Source: Kangiella profundi (lineage in GTDB: Bacteria; Pseudomonadota; Gammaproteobacteria; Enterobacterales; Kangiellaceae). From it: a stretch of DNA of 64,000 nucleotides. The first letter of the stretch is position 1. Each line of letters starts with the position of its first letter. Below the pieces are notes generated by a model. The model was not told the DNA's origin. It ran no database searches and saw only the letters and a list, made by a program, of their open reading frames with translations. A program made the position numbers and the translations under genes. Positions 25,324 through 37,412 of this stretch are shown one piece after another. The stretch lies in the NCBI RefSeq assembly GCF_002838765.1, contig NZ_CP025120.1, positions 2,589,011-2,653,010 of the forward strand, written 5' to 3'.

Positions 25324-26211
25324 CTAGCCTTGAACCAGCCAAATGGTAATTGGTATACAAATCACTGACAGCAACGTTGAAATGGCAATAGTGCTATGGG
25401 CCACCTGACGATCCGCCTCAACAGCTTCGACAAATGGCATCACACTGATCCCGGTCGGGCAGGCAGCCAATATCACCAATGAGATTAGCGTTACATCATT
25501 AAGCTCCATCACCCAGCGTCCAAAACTATAGACCACCAACGGCAACAGAATCAGCTTGATTGTCGTGATTAATGCCGTCTTCTGCATCAGTGACGCTTTA
25601 ATCTTACCCATCTGCGCCAGCGAGCTGCCCAGAATGATAAGCGCCAGCGGCAGGGCTGCATCAGAGACCATCTCAAGCGGAGTCATCAGCTGGGCGGGCA
25701 GTTTGATTCCAGAGTAATTAAAAGCCAATCCCAGGAGCAGCCCAATAATCACTGGATTACTGAACAGGCTCAGACTGGCCTTAAACTTAGATGGGGTAAC
25801 ATTAACCTTGGTTGAAAACAGGTAAAAAGCGCTGAACAGGATCAGGCTATGTGCTGAAATCACCGCCAGCGTAATCGTCAAACCCTGTTCTCCAGCTACT
25901 GACAATATCACTGGGATACCTACCAGCACGTTATTGGAGAAGGTCGAAGTCAGTGCCATGCGGTGATTAATCAACAGCGCTACCGCGACAAAAACTACAA
26001 GCACCGGAACAAAATAGGCAATCAGAGTCTGTCCAACGTCCTGTAAACCACTGCGATAGACACTAACAAACAGAAATACAGGAACAAAAACTCGGAACAC
26101 CAGCTTTGATAGTTCTGGGAAAAAAGCATCGCTGACATAATCGGATTTGACCAACAGAACGCCAATAATCACCACCAGGGCGATGGGAATAATGGCGTCC
26201 AGAATGAGCAT
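25324..26211 (-). CDS. AEC-family transporter (auxin efflux carrier/malonate permease type)
   Basis: 295 aa integral membrane protein with about ten hydrophobic helices in two inverted five-helix halves. Recognisable features are the N-terminal IIPIALVVIIGVLLVKSDYV, the centre with SNPVIIGLLLGLAF, LPLALIILGSSLAQ and the C-terminal LAACPTGISVMPFVE, all typical of AEC (PF03547) carriers. Substrate not predictable; homologues move malate, malonate or other small acids. It lies 16 bases downstream of hemB on the same strand but has no obvious link to haem. Confidence 0.82.
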   Translation of the reverse strand: MLILDAIIPIALVVIIGVLLVKSDYVSDAFFPELSKLVFRVFVPVFLFVSVYRSGLQDVGQTLIAYFVPVLVVFVAVALLINHRMALTSTFSNNVLVGIPVILSVAGEQGLTITLAVISAHSLILFSAFYLFSTKVNVTPSKFKASLSLFSNPVIIGLLLGLAFNYSGIKLPAQLMTPLEMVSDAALPLALIILGSSLAQMGKIKASLMQKTALITTIKLILLPLVVYSFGRWVMELNDVTLISLVILAACPTGISVMPFVEAVEADRQVAHSTIAISTLLSVICIPITIWLVQG

Positions 26212-26227
26212 CTATGCTTTCTCTTTT

Positions 26228-28183
<1,956 letters not shown>

Positions 28184-28747
28184 TTAAGCTCTTAATAATT
28201 CTCGGGTTTGGGCATCTACTATTGATGAAGGTCGCTTATTACCGCCGGTCGGGCCGACAAGGATCATATCCAGTTCAGCACCTAGCTTACTGCGAACCTC
28301 TTCTGCGCTTCTCATTGCAGGCTGGCCGGCCCGATTTGCGCTGGTTGAAACCAGAGCGCTGTTTGCAGCGTCACACAAAGCTTTGACATAAGGATTATCG
28401 CTTAGGCGAATGGCAATTTTGTCATGCTCACCACGCAACAGGGGAGAGACCTCTTGTTTGACGGGCATCAGCCAGGTCACCGGACGCTTATGTTTTTCTT
28501 GAAAGCAGTCTATCAGTTTCAGTCCATCTTCACTAAGGTAAGGCTCAATCTGCTCAACCCTTGAAGCCACTAAAATCAAGCCTTTCTGCCAGGGGCGTCG
28601 CTTTATATCTAGAATTCTCTGTATGGCCTTTGTGGCTTTTGGATGACAACCCAGACCATACACAGCCTCGGTTGGATAGGCAATAACTCCACCCTGACCA
28701 ATAATCCGGGCGGCAGCATGCAATTTGAAAGTATTGATATAGGCCAA
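28184..28747 (-). CDS. tsaC: Threonylcarbamoyl-AMP synthase TsaC (YrdC/Sua5)
   Basis: 187 aa YrdC-fold protein. GGVIAYPTEAVYGLGCHP and KRRPWQKGLILVAS are the threonine/ATP-binding signature, and ALVSTSANRAGQPA is the second motif. Makes threonylcarbamoyl-AMP for the t6A37 modification of tRNAs. The short form without a Sua5 C-terminal domain. The start seems to be TTG 28747 with AGG upstream; no ATG fits before the conserved core. Three imperfect 13-bp direct repeats lie just upstream. Confidence 0.92.
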   Translation of the reverse strand: MAYINTFKLHAAARIIGQGGVIAYPTEAVYGLGCHPKATKAIQRILDIKRRPWQKGLILVASRVEQIEPYLSEDGLKLIDCFQEKHKRPVTWLMPVKQEVSPLLRGEHDKIAIRLSDNPYVKALCDAANSALVSTSANRAGQPAMRSAEEVRSKLGAELDMILVGPTGGNKRPSSIVDAQTRELLRA

Positions 28748-28751
28748 ACCT

Positions 28752-28790
28752 AGTCCTAATTGAGAGTCCTAACTGAAAGTCCTAAATGAA
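28752..28790. repeat. Three tandem 13-bp repeats upstream of tsaC
   Basis: Units AGTCCTAATTGAG, AGTCCTAACTGAA and AGTCCTAAATGAA follow without gap, differing at the ninth base and at the end. They lie within 45 bases of the tsaC start codon on the minus strand, so they form part of its 5' region. Confidence 0.6.
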
Positions 28791-28967
28791 GTGTATGAAG
28801 AGTTGACCTCATTGTAACCAAGGTTGATACGCTTCAAACCTTTCGACTTAGTGGCTGGTCATTGAAATTAACGTCAATTTTACTGGCTTGTTCATGCTTT
28901 GTGTAGGCTTTTTAGCCGAACCCACCAGAATCATAAAGCGATACCGTTACTCGTTGTACTGCTCTGA

Positions 28968-29789
28968 CTATTCGACTTCCAACTTTTCTATTTTTTCTAA
29001 TTTTGCTTTCAAGCTGGCCTTAGATAATTCACCCAGATGCGCATCTACCAGTTCGCCTTGCGCATTAATAAACAAAGTTGTTGGTAATGCTCTACTTCCT
29101 ATCTGATAGCCTAATACACCTCGTGTGTCAGCCATGACATTACCCAAAGCAAGATCTTCCCGACTTAGAAACTGCTCAATGACTTCAGAATGCTCGCCTT
29201 GATTAACAAACACAAAACCAACATCAGTCATCTCCTGCTGTGCTTCTTGTAATACCGGCATTTCTCGTCGACAGGGTGGACACCAGGTAGCCCACAGATT
29301 GATCACTCTTGGCTTGCCTTGCTCTACCTTATTCAAATCTACCGCAATACCATCCAATTGCTTGACCATGATCGCCGGCAACTGTTGAGCAGTATAATTC
29401 AGCATACGCAAAGAGAAAGTAGTGATTCCCCATACACAAAATCCAACCAAGTAGGCTTTGATTAATGCTTTGCATGCTTTCGGCTGTTTCCAGGCAAAAA
29501 CAATTAAGGACACCAGGCCAACGATGATTGCCGTCCAGGCATCAAACCCACCGTCTCGGATATCAATCATTGACCATAAATCTTGCTGGTATTCTGCCCA
29601 GTATTGAACGACAAAGCTGATTCTTGCAGCAAGCATGGACAGAATAAAAATTCCGGCAATACTGCCATCAACTGATACTTTGTCTTTCTTTGCCGCAAAG
29701 GCACCCACAATAAAGGTAATGGCTAGACAGACTAGAATTAACAAGCGGTCAATGGGCAGGCTAATTGGACCAATTGAAAGTGACATCAT
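28968..29789 (-). CDS. Membrane-anchored TlpA-like thiol-disulfide oxidoreductase
   Basis: 273 aa. The N-terminal half has about four membrane helices (residues about 10-30, 40-62, 82-100 and 108-125), and the periplasmic half is a TlpA/ResA-like thioredoxin fold with INLWATWCPPCRREMPVL active site and cis-Pro loop SRALPTTLFINAQG. The membrane portion resembles a truncated prolipoprotein diacylglyceryl transferase-like region. It probably reduces disulfides in the periplasm, possibly for cytochrome maturation. No ccm genes are adjacent. ATG 29789 or the next codon is the start. Confidence 0.82.
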   Translation of the reverse strand: MMSLSIGPISLPIDRLLILVCLAITFIVGAFAAKKDKVSVDGSIAGIFILSMLAARISFVVQYWAEYQQDLWSMIDIRDGGFDAWTAIIVGLVSLIVFAWKQPKACKALIKAYLVGFCVWGITTFSLRMLNYTAQQLPAIMVKQLDGIAVDLNKVEQGKPRVINLWATWCPPCRREMPVLQEAQQEMTDVGFVFVNQGEHSEVIEQFLSREDLALGNVMADTRGVLGYQIGSRALPTTLFINAQGELVDAHLGELSKASLKAKLEKIEKLEVE

Positions 29790-29998
29790 AGATTTTTCTA
29801 AATAACTTTTGGCAGTATCTTACGCCACCATTGGTAGATTTCTCGTCAATGGGCTGTAAAGGTTAGGTAAAACAGTCTTTGTTTCGAATTCTAGAGATTA
29901 AAAGTCAGTTGAGTAGTCAGTGGCTACTGTTGAAAGAGGTGTACGGCAGATGGCCGCTGTGGTGTAGTCCGAGACTCTAATGAGTCTTAAAAAACTGA

Positions 29999-30478
29999 TT
30001 AATGAGGCTCAGATCTACTTTCCAGATTTTCTACCCAGGCAAACTCGGCATCTCGATCCTGAAGATTAAACAGGACCATCATGACCACCCAGCGTAGGCG
30101 ATCCAGTTCGGTTTCAACGTCTTCTTGTGGGCCCAGCGCCAACATACGATCAATGACCATTTCTCGAGCTTGCGGGTCAAGAATCCCTCGCTGCTCAAAG
30201 TACAGGATCATGCCTTGGGCATCTGCTGACAATAGCAACTGCTCCTGCGGCGAAAATACGCGCATGGAATCGGTTACCAAATCTTCAGATTTACTGGACT
30301 CAGACGTGATTTCAACCAAACCATCAAGCCAATCGATAGCCCCTTTGATTTCACCATCGGTAAAACCAACGTCTTCTAGGGCTTCAATGAGTGAGTCATT
30401 GGCGAGAATATGATTGCTTTCTTCGTCTTGGAAGTTTTCAAAGATATAGAGTAGTACGTCGAGTACGTCTTCTTTCAT
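29999..30478 (-). CDS. smg: Smg protein (DUF494)
   Basis: 159 aa, full length for Smg. Begins MKEDVLDVLLYIFENFQ and contains LGPQEDVETELDRLRWVVMMVLFNLQD near the end, the family hallmark. Acidic cytoplasmic protein of unknown function, conserved between dprA and topA in many gammaproteobacteria. Here it directly follows dprA as usual (85-base gap, same strand). ATG 30478. Confidence 0.92.
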   Translation of the reverse strand: MKEDVLDVLLYIFENFQDEESNHILANDSLIEALEDVGFTDGEIKGAIDWLDGLVEITSESSKSEDLVTDSMRVFSPQEQLLLSADAQGMILYFEQRGILDPQAREMVIDRMLALGPQEDVETELDRLRWVVMMVLFNLQDRDAEFAWVENLESRSEPH

Positions 30479-30563
30479 TTAGCTCTCTTCTGTGGTTACT
30501 GGCCAGGCCAGGTTAAAAAGCTAGAGTAAAGCTAGATATACTACATAGTTGCTGTACTGTTGC

Positions 30564-31655
30564 TTAACGGACACGCTGATAGCCACCGGGCACACTAGCT
30601 ATGTAGTTATTTAATTCTAACAACAATAACATGTGGCTGACTACCTCTATTTCAAGCCCGCTACGCTGAATAATGGTATCGACACTGGTGGTACTATCAT
30701 CAACAAACTCAAGCATATCCTGATATTCTTTTTCTAAAACAAACTCTTGTGGCTCATCTTGTTGATTGTGTTCTGTCTGCCAGGTTGCCAGCGCACCCAG
30801 TTCTTCAATTATTTCTTCTGCCGTTTCAACTAATTTAGCGCCCTGCTTGATTAAACTATGACAACCACGGGCCAAAGTATTGTGAATAGAGCCTGGAATT
30901 GCGAACACTTCGCGACCCTGCTCCATTGCCAGCCTTGCCGTTATCAATGAACCACTGCGAATAGCTGCCTCGACCACTAAAGTACCAAGGCTCATGCCGC
31001 AGATAATTCTGTTACGAACGGGAAAATTACTCGCTTTTACAGGAGTTCCCAAGGGAAACTCGGATACCAGTGCTCCTTGCTGACTGATTTGAATGGCCAA
31101 CTCCTTGTGTCGTGCAGGATAAATCCTGTCCAAACCAGTTCCCACGACAGCTATTGTCGTTTGGCCATTATCCAGTGCCGCCTGATGAGCGATTCCATCC
31201 ACTCCTAACGCCATTCCGCTGGTGATGACGGCTCCCGCGCTGGCTAATGTCTTGGCAAACTCACGAGTATTTTCTTTGCCTTGAGCGGTAGGATTTCGAC
31301 TGCCCACGATCGCAATCTGGTGAGCTTTTAAAAGACTCTTATCCCCATGCACGAACAGCAGTTTGGGTGGATCAGGAATTTCTTTTAATAAAGCTGGGTA
31401 ATCTTTGCTTGTGATAGGAATCAGGTGCTTAAAATCAGAATCAAACCATTCCAGATCCTGATCAATTAATTCATCAGTCACTGAGCCCAGCTTTTTAGCT
31501 AGCCCGGGACGGAATCCATGCTCTTGTAATGATTGATCGGATAATTCAAATAAACGGGCAAGTGAATTGCCGGCTTCTAAAAAAGCCAAGAGTTTATTTG
31601 CACCAATATTAATATGAGAAAGCGCCAACCAGTGGCGCAATTCGACTTGTTCCAT
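30564..31655 (-). CDS. dprA: DNA-processing protein DprA (Smf)
   Basis: 363 aa. The Rossmann core begins IAIVGSRNPTAQGKENTREF, with GMALGVDGIAHQAAL, TIAVVGTGLDRIYPARH and GSLITARLAMEQGREVFAIPGSI typical of DprA; an N-terminal HhH-like region and a C-terminal winged helix (about residues 305-363, STTSVDTIIQRSGLEIEVVSHMLLLLEL) complete the full-length form. Loads RecA onto incoming single strands during natural transformation. No com genes in the window. Confidence 0.95.
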   Translation of the reverse strand: MEQVELRHWLALSHINIGANKLLAFLEAGNSLARLFELSDQSLQEHGFRPGLAKKLGSVTDELIDQDLEWFDSDFKHLIPITSKDYPALLKEIPDPPKLLFVHGDKSLLKAHQIAIVGSRNPTAQGKENTREFAKTLASAGAVITSGMALGVDGIAHQAALDNGQTTIAVVGTGLDRIYPARHKELAIQISQQGALVSEFPLGTPVKASNFPVRNRIICGMSLGTLVVEAAIRSGSLITARLAMEQGREVFAIPGSIHNTLARGCHSLIKQGAKLVETAEEIIEELGALATWQTEHNQQDEPQEFVLEKEYQDMLEFVDDSTTSVDTIIQRSGLEIEVVSHMLLLLELNNYIASVPGGYQRVR

Positions 31656-31738
31656 AATGTTTAACCACCGTCCTTGGTGATGAGATCTCTTAATTTGTTA
31701 ACTTTTAGTTTAAATACTTTCTATAACCAGTTTAAAAA

Positions 31739-32776
31739 CTAGTAAGGGTTACGTGCAATATCAAACAAATGAATTGGACGCGTTGCATTCATGATCAGAG
31801 CCAAACTAACTTTGTCATAGGTTCTGAAAATCATCAAAGTGCCTGCATGCTCTTCAGGCAAAGTGACTTCAGCATCACCACCACGTTGAGCAGCGATTTC
31901 ATCGTGAATTTTTTTTCCACGCTGATATACGCTCAATACATGACCTTCTTCTAAGCCATCACGTGACCCTTTGTTTAGGGTTACTACATTGTATTGACCA
32001 ATCTGAGTAACACCGTCATATACAGAAATAATCTGTGCTTTAATATCAGTTTCCGGAGCACGTGGCGCATAAACTGGTGGCAATGGATTTTCATTGCGAG
32101 GAAGAGCCACATCACCTTTTTGAACTTCTAATTTAGATTTTTTGATTGTCAATGTAGCCGGATCGCCTTCGCGGCTAATGTTACCGTTTGCCAGGTAGCG
32201 AGCTTCAACACCCAATAGTTCATCGGTTTCAGGATCGCGATATTCTTTACCCTTACGATATAAGCCATAAGAACTTCCTGAACCAGAGCTCAAACCACGA
32301 ATATAAACGCGATCTCCAAAAGCGCCCGCTATTCTTCGGCCTTCTTCTAACTCAAGAATGTAAGGAGCTGTATCGAATACAGAAGGATCAACCACCATCT
32401 CATCAATCAGATAAGGCTTGATCATGCTTAGTGGAATGGTAGTAATCGCATCGCCTTCAGAAAGGACACGCGCTTCTGGACGAAGTTTGATAGTACCGTC
32501 GCTTGCTTTAACAATGTACGGCTTACCGTCGATATAAACTAACTTCAGGATGTCGCCAGGATAAATTAGATGAGGATTCTCAACTTTAGGATTAACATGC
32601 CAGATTTCCGGCCATAACCATGGATCGGTCAGGAAAGTTGCCGAAATATCCCACAAGGTATCACCTTTTTGGACCACATAAGTGTCTGGATGATTGTCAC
32701 GCAACTCGGCTGTCTGCGCGATCCCCCCAAATAAGACCGCTACCGAGGCAGTCAAAGCAATTATTAATTTTTTCAT
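31739..32776 (-). CDS. LysM-domain secreted protein
   Basis: 345 aa with a signal peptide (residues about 1-22, cleavage near AQTAEL). One LysM domain at about residues 32-80 contains YVVQKGDTLWDISATFLTDP and NPHLIYPGDILKLVY, which binds peptidoglycan glycan. The rest (about 100-345) is the uncharacterised C-terminal region usual for the LysM protein encoded next to dprA in gammaproteobacteria. Divergent from def. Likely an envelope-associated peptidoglycan binder; no catalytic domain seen. Confidence 0.88.
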   Translation of the reverse strand: MKKLIIALTASVAVLFGGIAQTAELRDNHPDTYVVQKGDTLWDISATFLTDPWLWPEIWHVNPKVENPHLIYPGDILKLVYIDGKPYIVKASDGTIKLRPEARVLSEGDAITTIPLSMIKPYLIDEMVVDPSVFDTAPYILELEEGRRIAGAFGDRVYIRGLSSGSGSSYGLYRKGKEYRDPETDELLGVEARYLANGNISREGDPATLTIKKSKLEVQKGDVALPRNENPLPPVYAPRAPETDIKAQIISVYDGVTQIGQYNVVTLNKGSRDGLEEGHVLSVYQRGKKIHDEIAAQRGGDAEVTLPEEHAGTLMIFRTYDKVSLALIMNATRPIHLFDIARNPY

Positions 32777-33069
32777 GGCTTTCCTTTGTAATTAACTGAT
32801 ATCGGATCCTATTGCGCTTACTATACCTCGAAAAAAAGCAATAGGAAATAGCCAAAACCCGACCATCCAGCCAGCCTACAGGCCTTATCTGACAAGGTCA
32901 AAGTCTAAAAGGATCATCATCTTATCAACATTTCTTATCACATTACTACAACTTAATCACAGTCTAATCATAATTTTAAGCACTATCGCATTGATTTACT
33001 CTTTAAAATGGTCTTTGTCGTCTTAATTTATTATGATCTGATTCCCTGATGACACAGATTACAGAATCA
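32777..33069. other. Divergent intergenic region between LysM gene and def
   Basis: About 290 AT-rich bases that must hold promoters for both directions. A TATGAT hexamer at 33032 is a possible -10 for def but its -35 is poor. No repeat, RNA gene or riboswitch was recognised. Confidence 0.4.
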
Positions 33070-33573
33070 ATGGCTATTTTAGAGATTTTAGAGTTCCCTG
33101 ATCCTCGTTTACGCACTAAGGCAAAGCCTGTTACTGACTTTGGAGAGGAACTGCAGCAGCAAATAGATGATATGTTCGAAACCATGTATGCCGCACCGGG
33201 TATTGGTCTGGCCGCTACTCAGGTTAATATCCATAAACAGTTTTTCGTGATCGACGTGTCCGAAGATAAAAGCGAGCCACTGGTTTTCATCAACCCAGAA
33301 ATTGTTGAAAAACGTGGGGTTGAGGAAATGGAAGAGGGCTGTCTATCTTTTCCGGGTGTGTATGCCAAAGTTCAGCGCGCTAATGAGATTGTAGTCAAAG
33401 CACTTGATCGTCATGGCAAGCCATTTGAAATCGATACCGGTGAGCTATTAGCGGTCTGTATTCAACATGAGAATGATCATATCGAAGGAAAGCTGTTCGT
33501 TGATTACCTATCGCCCTTGAAACGTAATAGAATTCGCAAAATGCTGGAAAAACAGCAGAAGCAGCAACAGTAA
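33070..33573 (+). CDS. def: Peptide deformylase
   Basis: 167 aa. The three motifs are intact: [16 protein letters not shown] with the metal-ligand Cys, and HENDH with two metal-ligand His and the catalytic Glu. Removes the formyl group from nascent proteins. I set the start at ATG 33070 ([15 protein letters not shown]), which aligns with E. coli MSVLQVLHIPDERLR; an ATG at 33049 would add seven residues. It opens the def-fmt-rsmB-trkA-trkH group on the plus strand. Confidence 0.96.
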   Translation: MAILEILEFPDPRLRTKAKPVTDFGEELQQQIDDMFETMYAAPGIGLAATQVNIHKQFFVIDVSEDKSEPLVFINPEIVEKRGVEEMEEGCLSFPGVYAKVQRANEIVVKALDRHGKPFEIDTGELLAVCIQHENDHIEGKLFVDYLSPLKRNRIRKMLEKQQKQQQ

Positions 33574-33581
33574 GCACTCAC

Positions 33582-34541
33582 ATGCCTCAACCTTTAAAAG
33601 TTATTTTTGCCGGGACTCCCGACTTCGCCGCCAGTTCATTGTCCGCAGTTCTAAACAGTCACCACCAAGTTGTAGCCGTTTATACACAGCCAGACCGCAA
33701 AGCTGGCCGTGGCAAAAAAGTCACCATGAGCCCGGTCAAAGAGCTAGCTCAGGAACACCATATTCCTGTTGAACAACCCCTGAACTTTAAGTCAGAAGAA
33801 TCATTAAACCAACTGGCCAGTTATCAGGCAGATGTGATGGTGGTAGTCGCTTATGGTCTATTACTTCCACAAAAGGTTCTTGATACCCCCAAGCTAGGCT
33901 GTATTAATGTTCATGGATCCTTGTTGCCACGCTGGCGGGGCGCCGCACCGATCCAAAGAGCTATCCAGGCTGGCGATAAAGAAACCGGTATCACCATCAT
34001 GCAGATGGAGGCGGGGCTAGATACCGGCCCGATGCTTATGACCGCTTCCACACCCATTAGCGAACAAGATACTGGCGCTTCCTTGCATGACAGGCTAGCA
34101 GAAATGGGTGCAAAGCTATTAGTCAAAGCGCTGGATGATATCGCTGATAATAAACTGCAAGCCACTGTGCAGGATGATCAGCTTGCAACCTACGCCCATA
34201 AACTAAACAAAGAAGAAGCCCAAATCGACTGGCAGAAAAGCGCACAAGAGCTGGATCGCACCATACGCGCCTTTAACAGCTGGCCGGTAGCCTATAGCCA
34301 ATTGGACACTAATACGGTGAGGGTCTGGCAAGCAAACATCGTTGACCACTCAAGCAATGCAGCGCCTGGTACTATTCTAAAGGCAGACGGCAATGGCATT
34401 CTGGTCAGTTGCGGTGAGGGGTGTCTGTTACTCACCCAACTGCAATTACCGGGTTCCCGAGCCATGTCGGTTAAAGATCTGCTGAATGCTCCTAAAAACC
34501 AGCAATTATTTGCTCCTGGCCATCAGTTTGCTACTCTGTAA
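33582..34541 (+). CDS. fmt: Methionyl-tRNA formyltransferase
   Basis: 319 aa, the usual length. N-terminal formyltransferase domain with FAGTPDFAA, catalytic [20 protein letters not shown] (Asn-His pair) and the downstream Asp in [11 protein letters not shown]-terminal OB-like tRNA-binding domain from about residue 205. Formylates initiator Met-tRNA; its partner deformylase is 8 bases upstream. Confidence 0.97.
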   Translation: MPQPLKVIFAGTPDFAASSLSAVLNSHHQVVAVYTQPDRKAGRGKKVTMSPVKELAQEHHIPVEQPLNFKSEESLNQLASYQADVMVVVAYGLLLPQKVLDTPKLGCINVHGSLLPRWRGAAPIQRAIQAGDKETGITIMQMEAGLDTGPMLMTASTPISEQDTGASLHDRLAEMGAKLLVKALDDIADNKLQATVQDDQLATYAHKLNKEEAQIDWQKSAQELDRTIRAFNSWPVAYSQLDTNTVRVWQANIVDHSSNAAPGTILKADGNGILVSCGEGCLLLTQLQLPGSRAMSVKDLLNAPKNQQLFAPGHQFATL

Positions 34542-34607
34542 GTAGTAGCTTCTAAATACTCTCACTGACAAGCTTTACATATTCGTTGTAGTAGCCAAGG
34601 ATTAATT

Positions 34608-35939
34608 GTGTCTTTAACGCCAAACCCACAGCTTTTCAAAGGCCAGCAGCTGCGAAAGCAAGCCTGTCTGGCGTTACATGCAATTGCCTTTGAAGGTCGC
34701 TCCGCCAATGATGTGCTGAATTCTATATGCTTTGAACAGGGATCCGATAATGGCCTGTTTCGTGCACTGGTGTTAGGCAGTTGCCGTTACTTTATCCGGC
34801 TTGAGGCGATCGCCAACCAGTTACTACAAAAACCATTTAAACCTAAAGATAGTGACCTATTGTGTCTGATTGTTCTTGGTCTGTATCAACTAGAATACAG
34901 CCGAGTTCCGGACCATGCGGCTATCTCTGAAACCGTTGCCGTCTGTCAGCAGCTTAAGAAAAACTGGGCTACCAATGTCGTTAATGGAGTTCTGCGCAAT
35001 TTCATCCGACAGAAAGCTGACTTGCTCACCAAAGTAGATTCAAACTGGGACACAAAATTTGCATTGCCCGATTGGCTTATTTCCATACTGAAACCTTATT
35101 ACAAAGGCCAGATGGAGTCTCTGATGAGCGCCATTAACAAACAGGCTCCGATGACGCTCAGGGTTAATCGTCAAAAAATTGGTCGTGACAGATACCTTGA
35201 GCTTCTTCTGGAACAGGGTCTAGCCGCAACCACACACCCGATTGCAGGCAATGCTCTTGTGCTAGAACACCCTGTGAGTGTTGAACAGTTGCCGCACTTT
35301 GCTGATGGCTTTGTTTCTGTTCAGGATGCCGCCGCTCAACTGGCCGCAGCTATTTTATCGCCTGCTCAGAATAGTACCGTGCTGGATGCCTGTGCTGCTC
35401 CCGGGGGAAAAACCTGTCATTTACTAGAGCTTTATGAATCGATTGAACTAACGGCCTGTGATATTGACCATGAGCGTTGTCAGCGAATTTCAGAGAACCT
35501 GTTGCGTCTGCAGCTACGGGCCAAAGTGGATTGCCAGGATTTAACTGACAGCAATTATTCTGACGAACATTTCGATGCGATATTGCTGGATGCTCCTTGT
35601 AGTGCTACTGGCGTCATTCGTCGTCATCCAGATATCAAACTGTTGCGCAAGGCGAGCGACATTGACCAGCTCGTTGAGCTACAACAGCAAATCCTCGAAC
35701 ATTTATGGTCCAAGCTAAAGGCCGGCGGCCGTCTTTTATATGCAACCTGCTCGATTTTACCGCAGGAAAATGAGCAACAAATTGGCCAATTTCTTGAGCG
35801 ACATTCTAATGCCACACTGATTCCTTTAGCCCCAGAAATCCAGCAGCTGTCTCACTCTAAAACTGGTTGTCAGCTGATTCCAGGGCAATTATCAATGGAT
35901 GGCTTTTATTACGCACTGCTGGAAAAAGCCACCAATTGA
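34608..35939 (+). CDS. rsmB: 16S rRNA m5C967 methyltransferase
   Basis: 443 aa. N-terminal NusB-like RNA-binding domain (about 10-140), then the Rossmann methyltransferase: DACAAPGGKTCHLLE for SAM, DAPCSATGVIRRHPDIK with one catalytic Cys and LLYATCSILPQEN with the other. GTG start at 34608 with AAGGA upstream. Placed between fmt and trkA exactly as in E. coli. Confidence 0.95.
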   Translation: MSLTPNPQLFKGQQLRKQACLALHAIAFEGRSANDVLNSICFEQGSDNGLFRALVLGSCRYFIRLEAIANQLLQKPFKPKDSDLLCLIVLGLYQLEYSRVPDHAAISETVAVCQQLKKNWATNVVNGVLRNFIRQKADLLTKVDSNWDTKFALPDWLISILKPYYKGQMESLMSAINKQAPMTLRVNRQKIGRDRYLELLLEQGLAATTHPIAGNALVLEHPVSVEQLPHFADGFVSVQDAAAQLAAAILSPAQNSTVLDACAAPGGKTCHLLELYESIELTACDIDHERCQRISENLLRLQLRAKVDCQDLTDSNYSDEHFDAILLDAPCSATGVIRRHPDIKLLRKASDIDQLVELQQQILEHLWSKLKAGGRLLYATCSILPQENEQQIGQFLERHSNATLIPLAPEIQQLSHSKTGCQLIPGQLSMDGFYYALLEKATN

Positions 35940-36024
35940 GCAAAAAACCCTTTAGATCAGTTGCTTATAGCGTTAGCATAGGCAAAGTTAAGCGAATAAT
36001 AAGGCAAGGATCTTAATTGTCGTT

Positions 36025-37398
36025 ATGAAAATCATCATTCTCGGAGCCGGACAGGTAGGCACAACCCTGGCGCTTAATCTGGAAGGCGAAGATAACGACA
36101 TCACGCTGATCGATACTGATAGCAAGCGTTTGCGCGATATCCAGGATCATCTCGACCTGAGAACCATTACTGGTCATGGCGCCTATCCAGACGTGCTTTA
36201 TAACGCGGGTATCGAAGATGCTGACATGCTGGTTGCAGTGACCAACAGCGATGAAGTTAATATGATCGCCTGTCAGATCGCACACAGCCTGTACCAGACT
36301 CCTACTAAAATTGCCCGAATTCGCTCGCCCAATTACCACAATAAAGACATCATCTTTAAAGATAATCATATCCCGGTGGATGTGGTCATCAGTCCTGAAA
36401 AGCTGGTTACGCAATACATCACCCGTTTGATTGAAAATCCCGGAGCTTTTCAGGTGCTGGATTTTGCCGAGGGTAAAGTGCGTCTGGTGGCGGTTCGCGC
36501 CTACTATGGCGGGCCATTAGTGGGTAATGCCTTATCCGAGCTAAAACACCACCTTCCCAACGTCGATACTCGGGTTGCCGCTATTTTCCGTCGAGGCGCA
36601 CCTATTGTGCCGACCGGTCACACCATCATTGAAGCTGATGATGAGGTCTTTTTCCTGGCAGCCAAAAAACATATTCGCTCGGTAATGAGCGAGCTGCAAC
36701 GTCTGGAAAAAAATTACACTCGAGTGATGATTGCCGGTGGCGGTAATATTGGTGAGGGTCTTGCTAAAGCTCTAGAGAGCAAAATGCAGGTCAAGATTAT
36801 TGAGCGTAGCCCTGAGCGTGCTCAGGAACTTGCTGACGTCCTACACGATACGCTCGTTTTACAGGGCGATGTGTCTGATGAGGACATGCTTAAAGATGAG
36901 AACATTGGTGATTTTGATTTGTTTATCTCAGTAACCAATGATGATGAAGCCAATATTATGTCGGCTCTACTGGCCAAAAAGCTTGGCGTCCGTAAAACCA
37001 TGGTGCTAATAAATCGCACCGCCTATGTGGATCTGATTCAGGGCCATCAGATAGATATCGCTATTTCGCCACAACAGGTCACTATCGGTAGTCTGCTTAA
37101 ACACATCCGTCGAGGTTTGGTCTCTAACGTCTACTCTTTACGTCGCGGTGCTGCCGAAGCCATAGAAGCGGTTGCCAAAGGCAATGAACAAAGCTCGCTG
37201 GTAGTAGGGCGTACCATTGGTGAACTTCCTCTGCCACCAGGCACATCTATTGGCGCCATTGTGCGCGACGATCAAGTTCTCATCGCACACGAAAACATCA
37301 TCATCCGTGAAAATGATCATGTAGTCCTATTCATGGTAGATAAAGCCTATATCCATGATGTTGAGCGCCTGTTCCAGGTCAACGTTACCTATTTCTAG
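36025..37398 (+). CDS. trkA: Trk potassium uptake regulatory protein TrkA
   Basis: 457 aa peripheral cytoplasmic protein with two tandem RCK modules. Nucleotide sites are [13 protein letters not shown] at the N-terminus and [13 protein letters not shown] at about residue 235; each is followed by a TrkA-C lobe (end of each half). Binds NAD(H)/ATP and gates the TrkH channel whose gene follows after 14 bases. The full two-module length matches E. coli TrkA. Confidence 0.96.
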   Translation: MKIIILGAGQVGTTLALNLEGEDNDITLIDTDSKRLRDIQDHLDLRTITGHGAYPDVLYNAGIEDADMLVAVTNSDEVNMIACQIAHSLYQTPTKIARIRSPNYHNKDIIFKDNHIPVDVVISPEKLVTQYITRLIENPGAFQVLDFAEGKVRLVAVRAYYGGPLVGNALSELKHHLPNVDTRVAAIFRRGAPIVPTGHTIIEADDEVFFLAAKKHIRSVMSELQRLEKNYTRVMIAGGGNIGEGLAKALESKMQVKIIERSPERAQELADVLHDTLVLQGDVSDEDMLKDENIGDFDLFISVTNDDEANIMSALLAKKLGVRKTMVLINRTAYVDLIQGHQIDIAISPQQVTIGSLLKHIRRGLVSNVYSLRRGAAEAIEAVAKGNEQSSLVVGRTIGELPLPPGTSIGAIVRDDQVLIAHENIIIRENDHVVLFMVDKAYIHDVERLFQVNVTYF

Positions 37399-37412
37399 TC
37401 CGGACTGACTGC

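Noticed and set aside
29973-29988. Hairpin AGACTC/GAGTCT after smg
   Set aside because: The T-rich tract precedes rather than follows the stem on the smg strand, so it does not fit a terminator; the stem is short.
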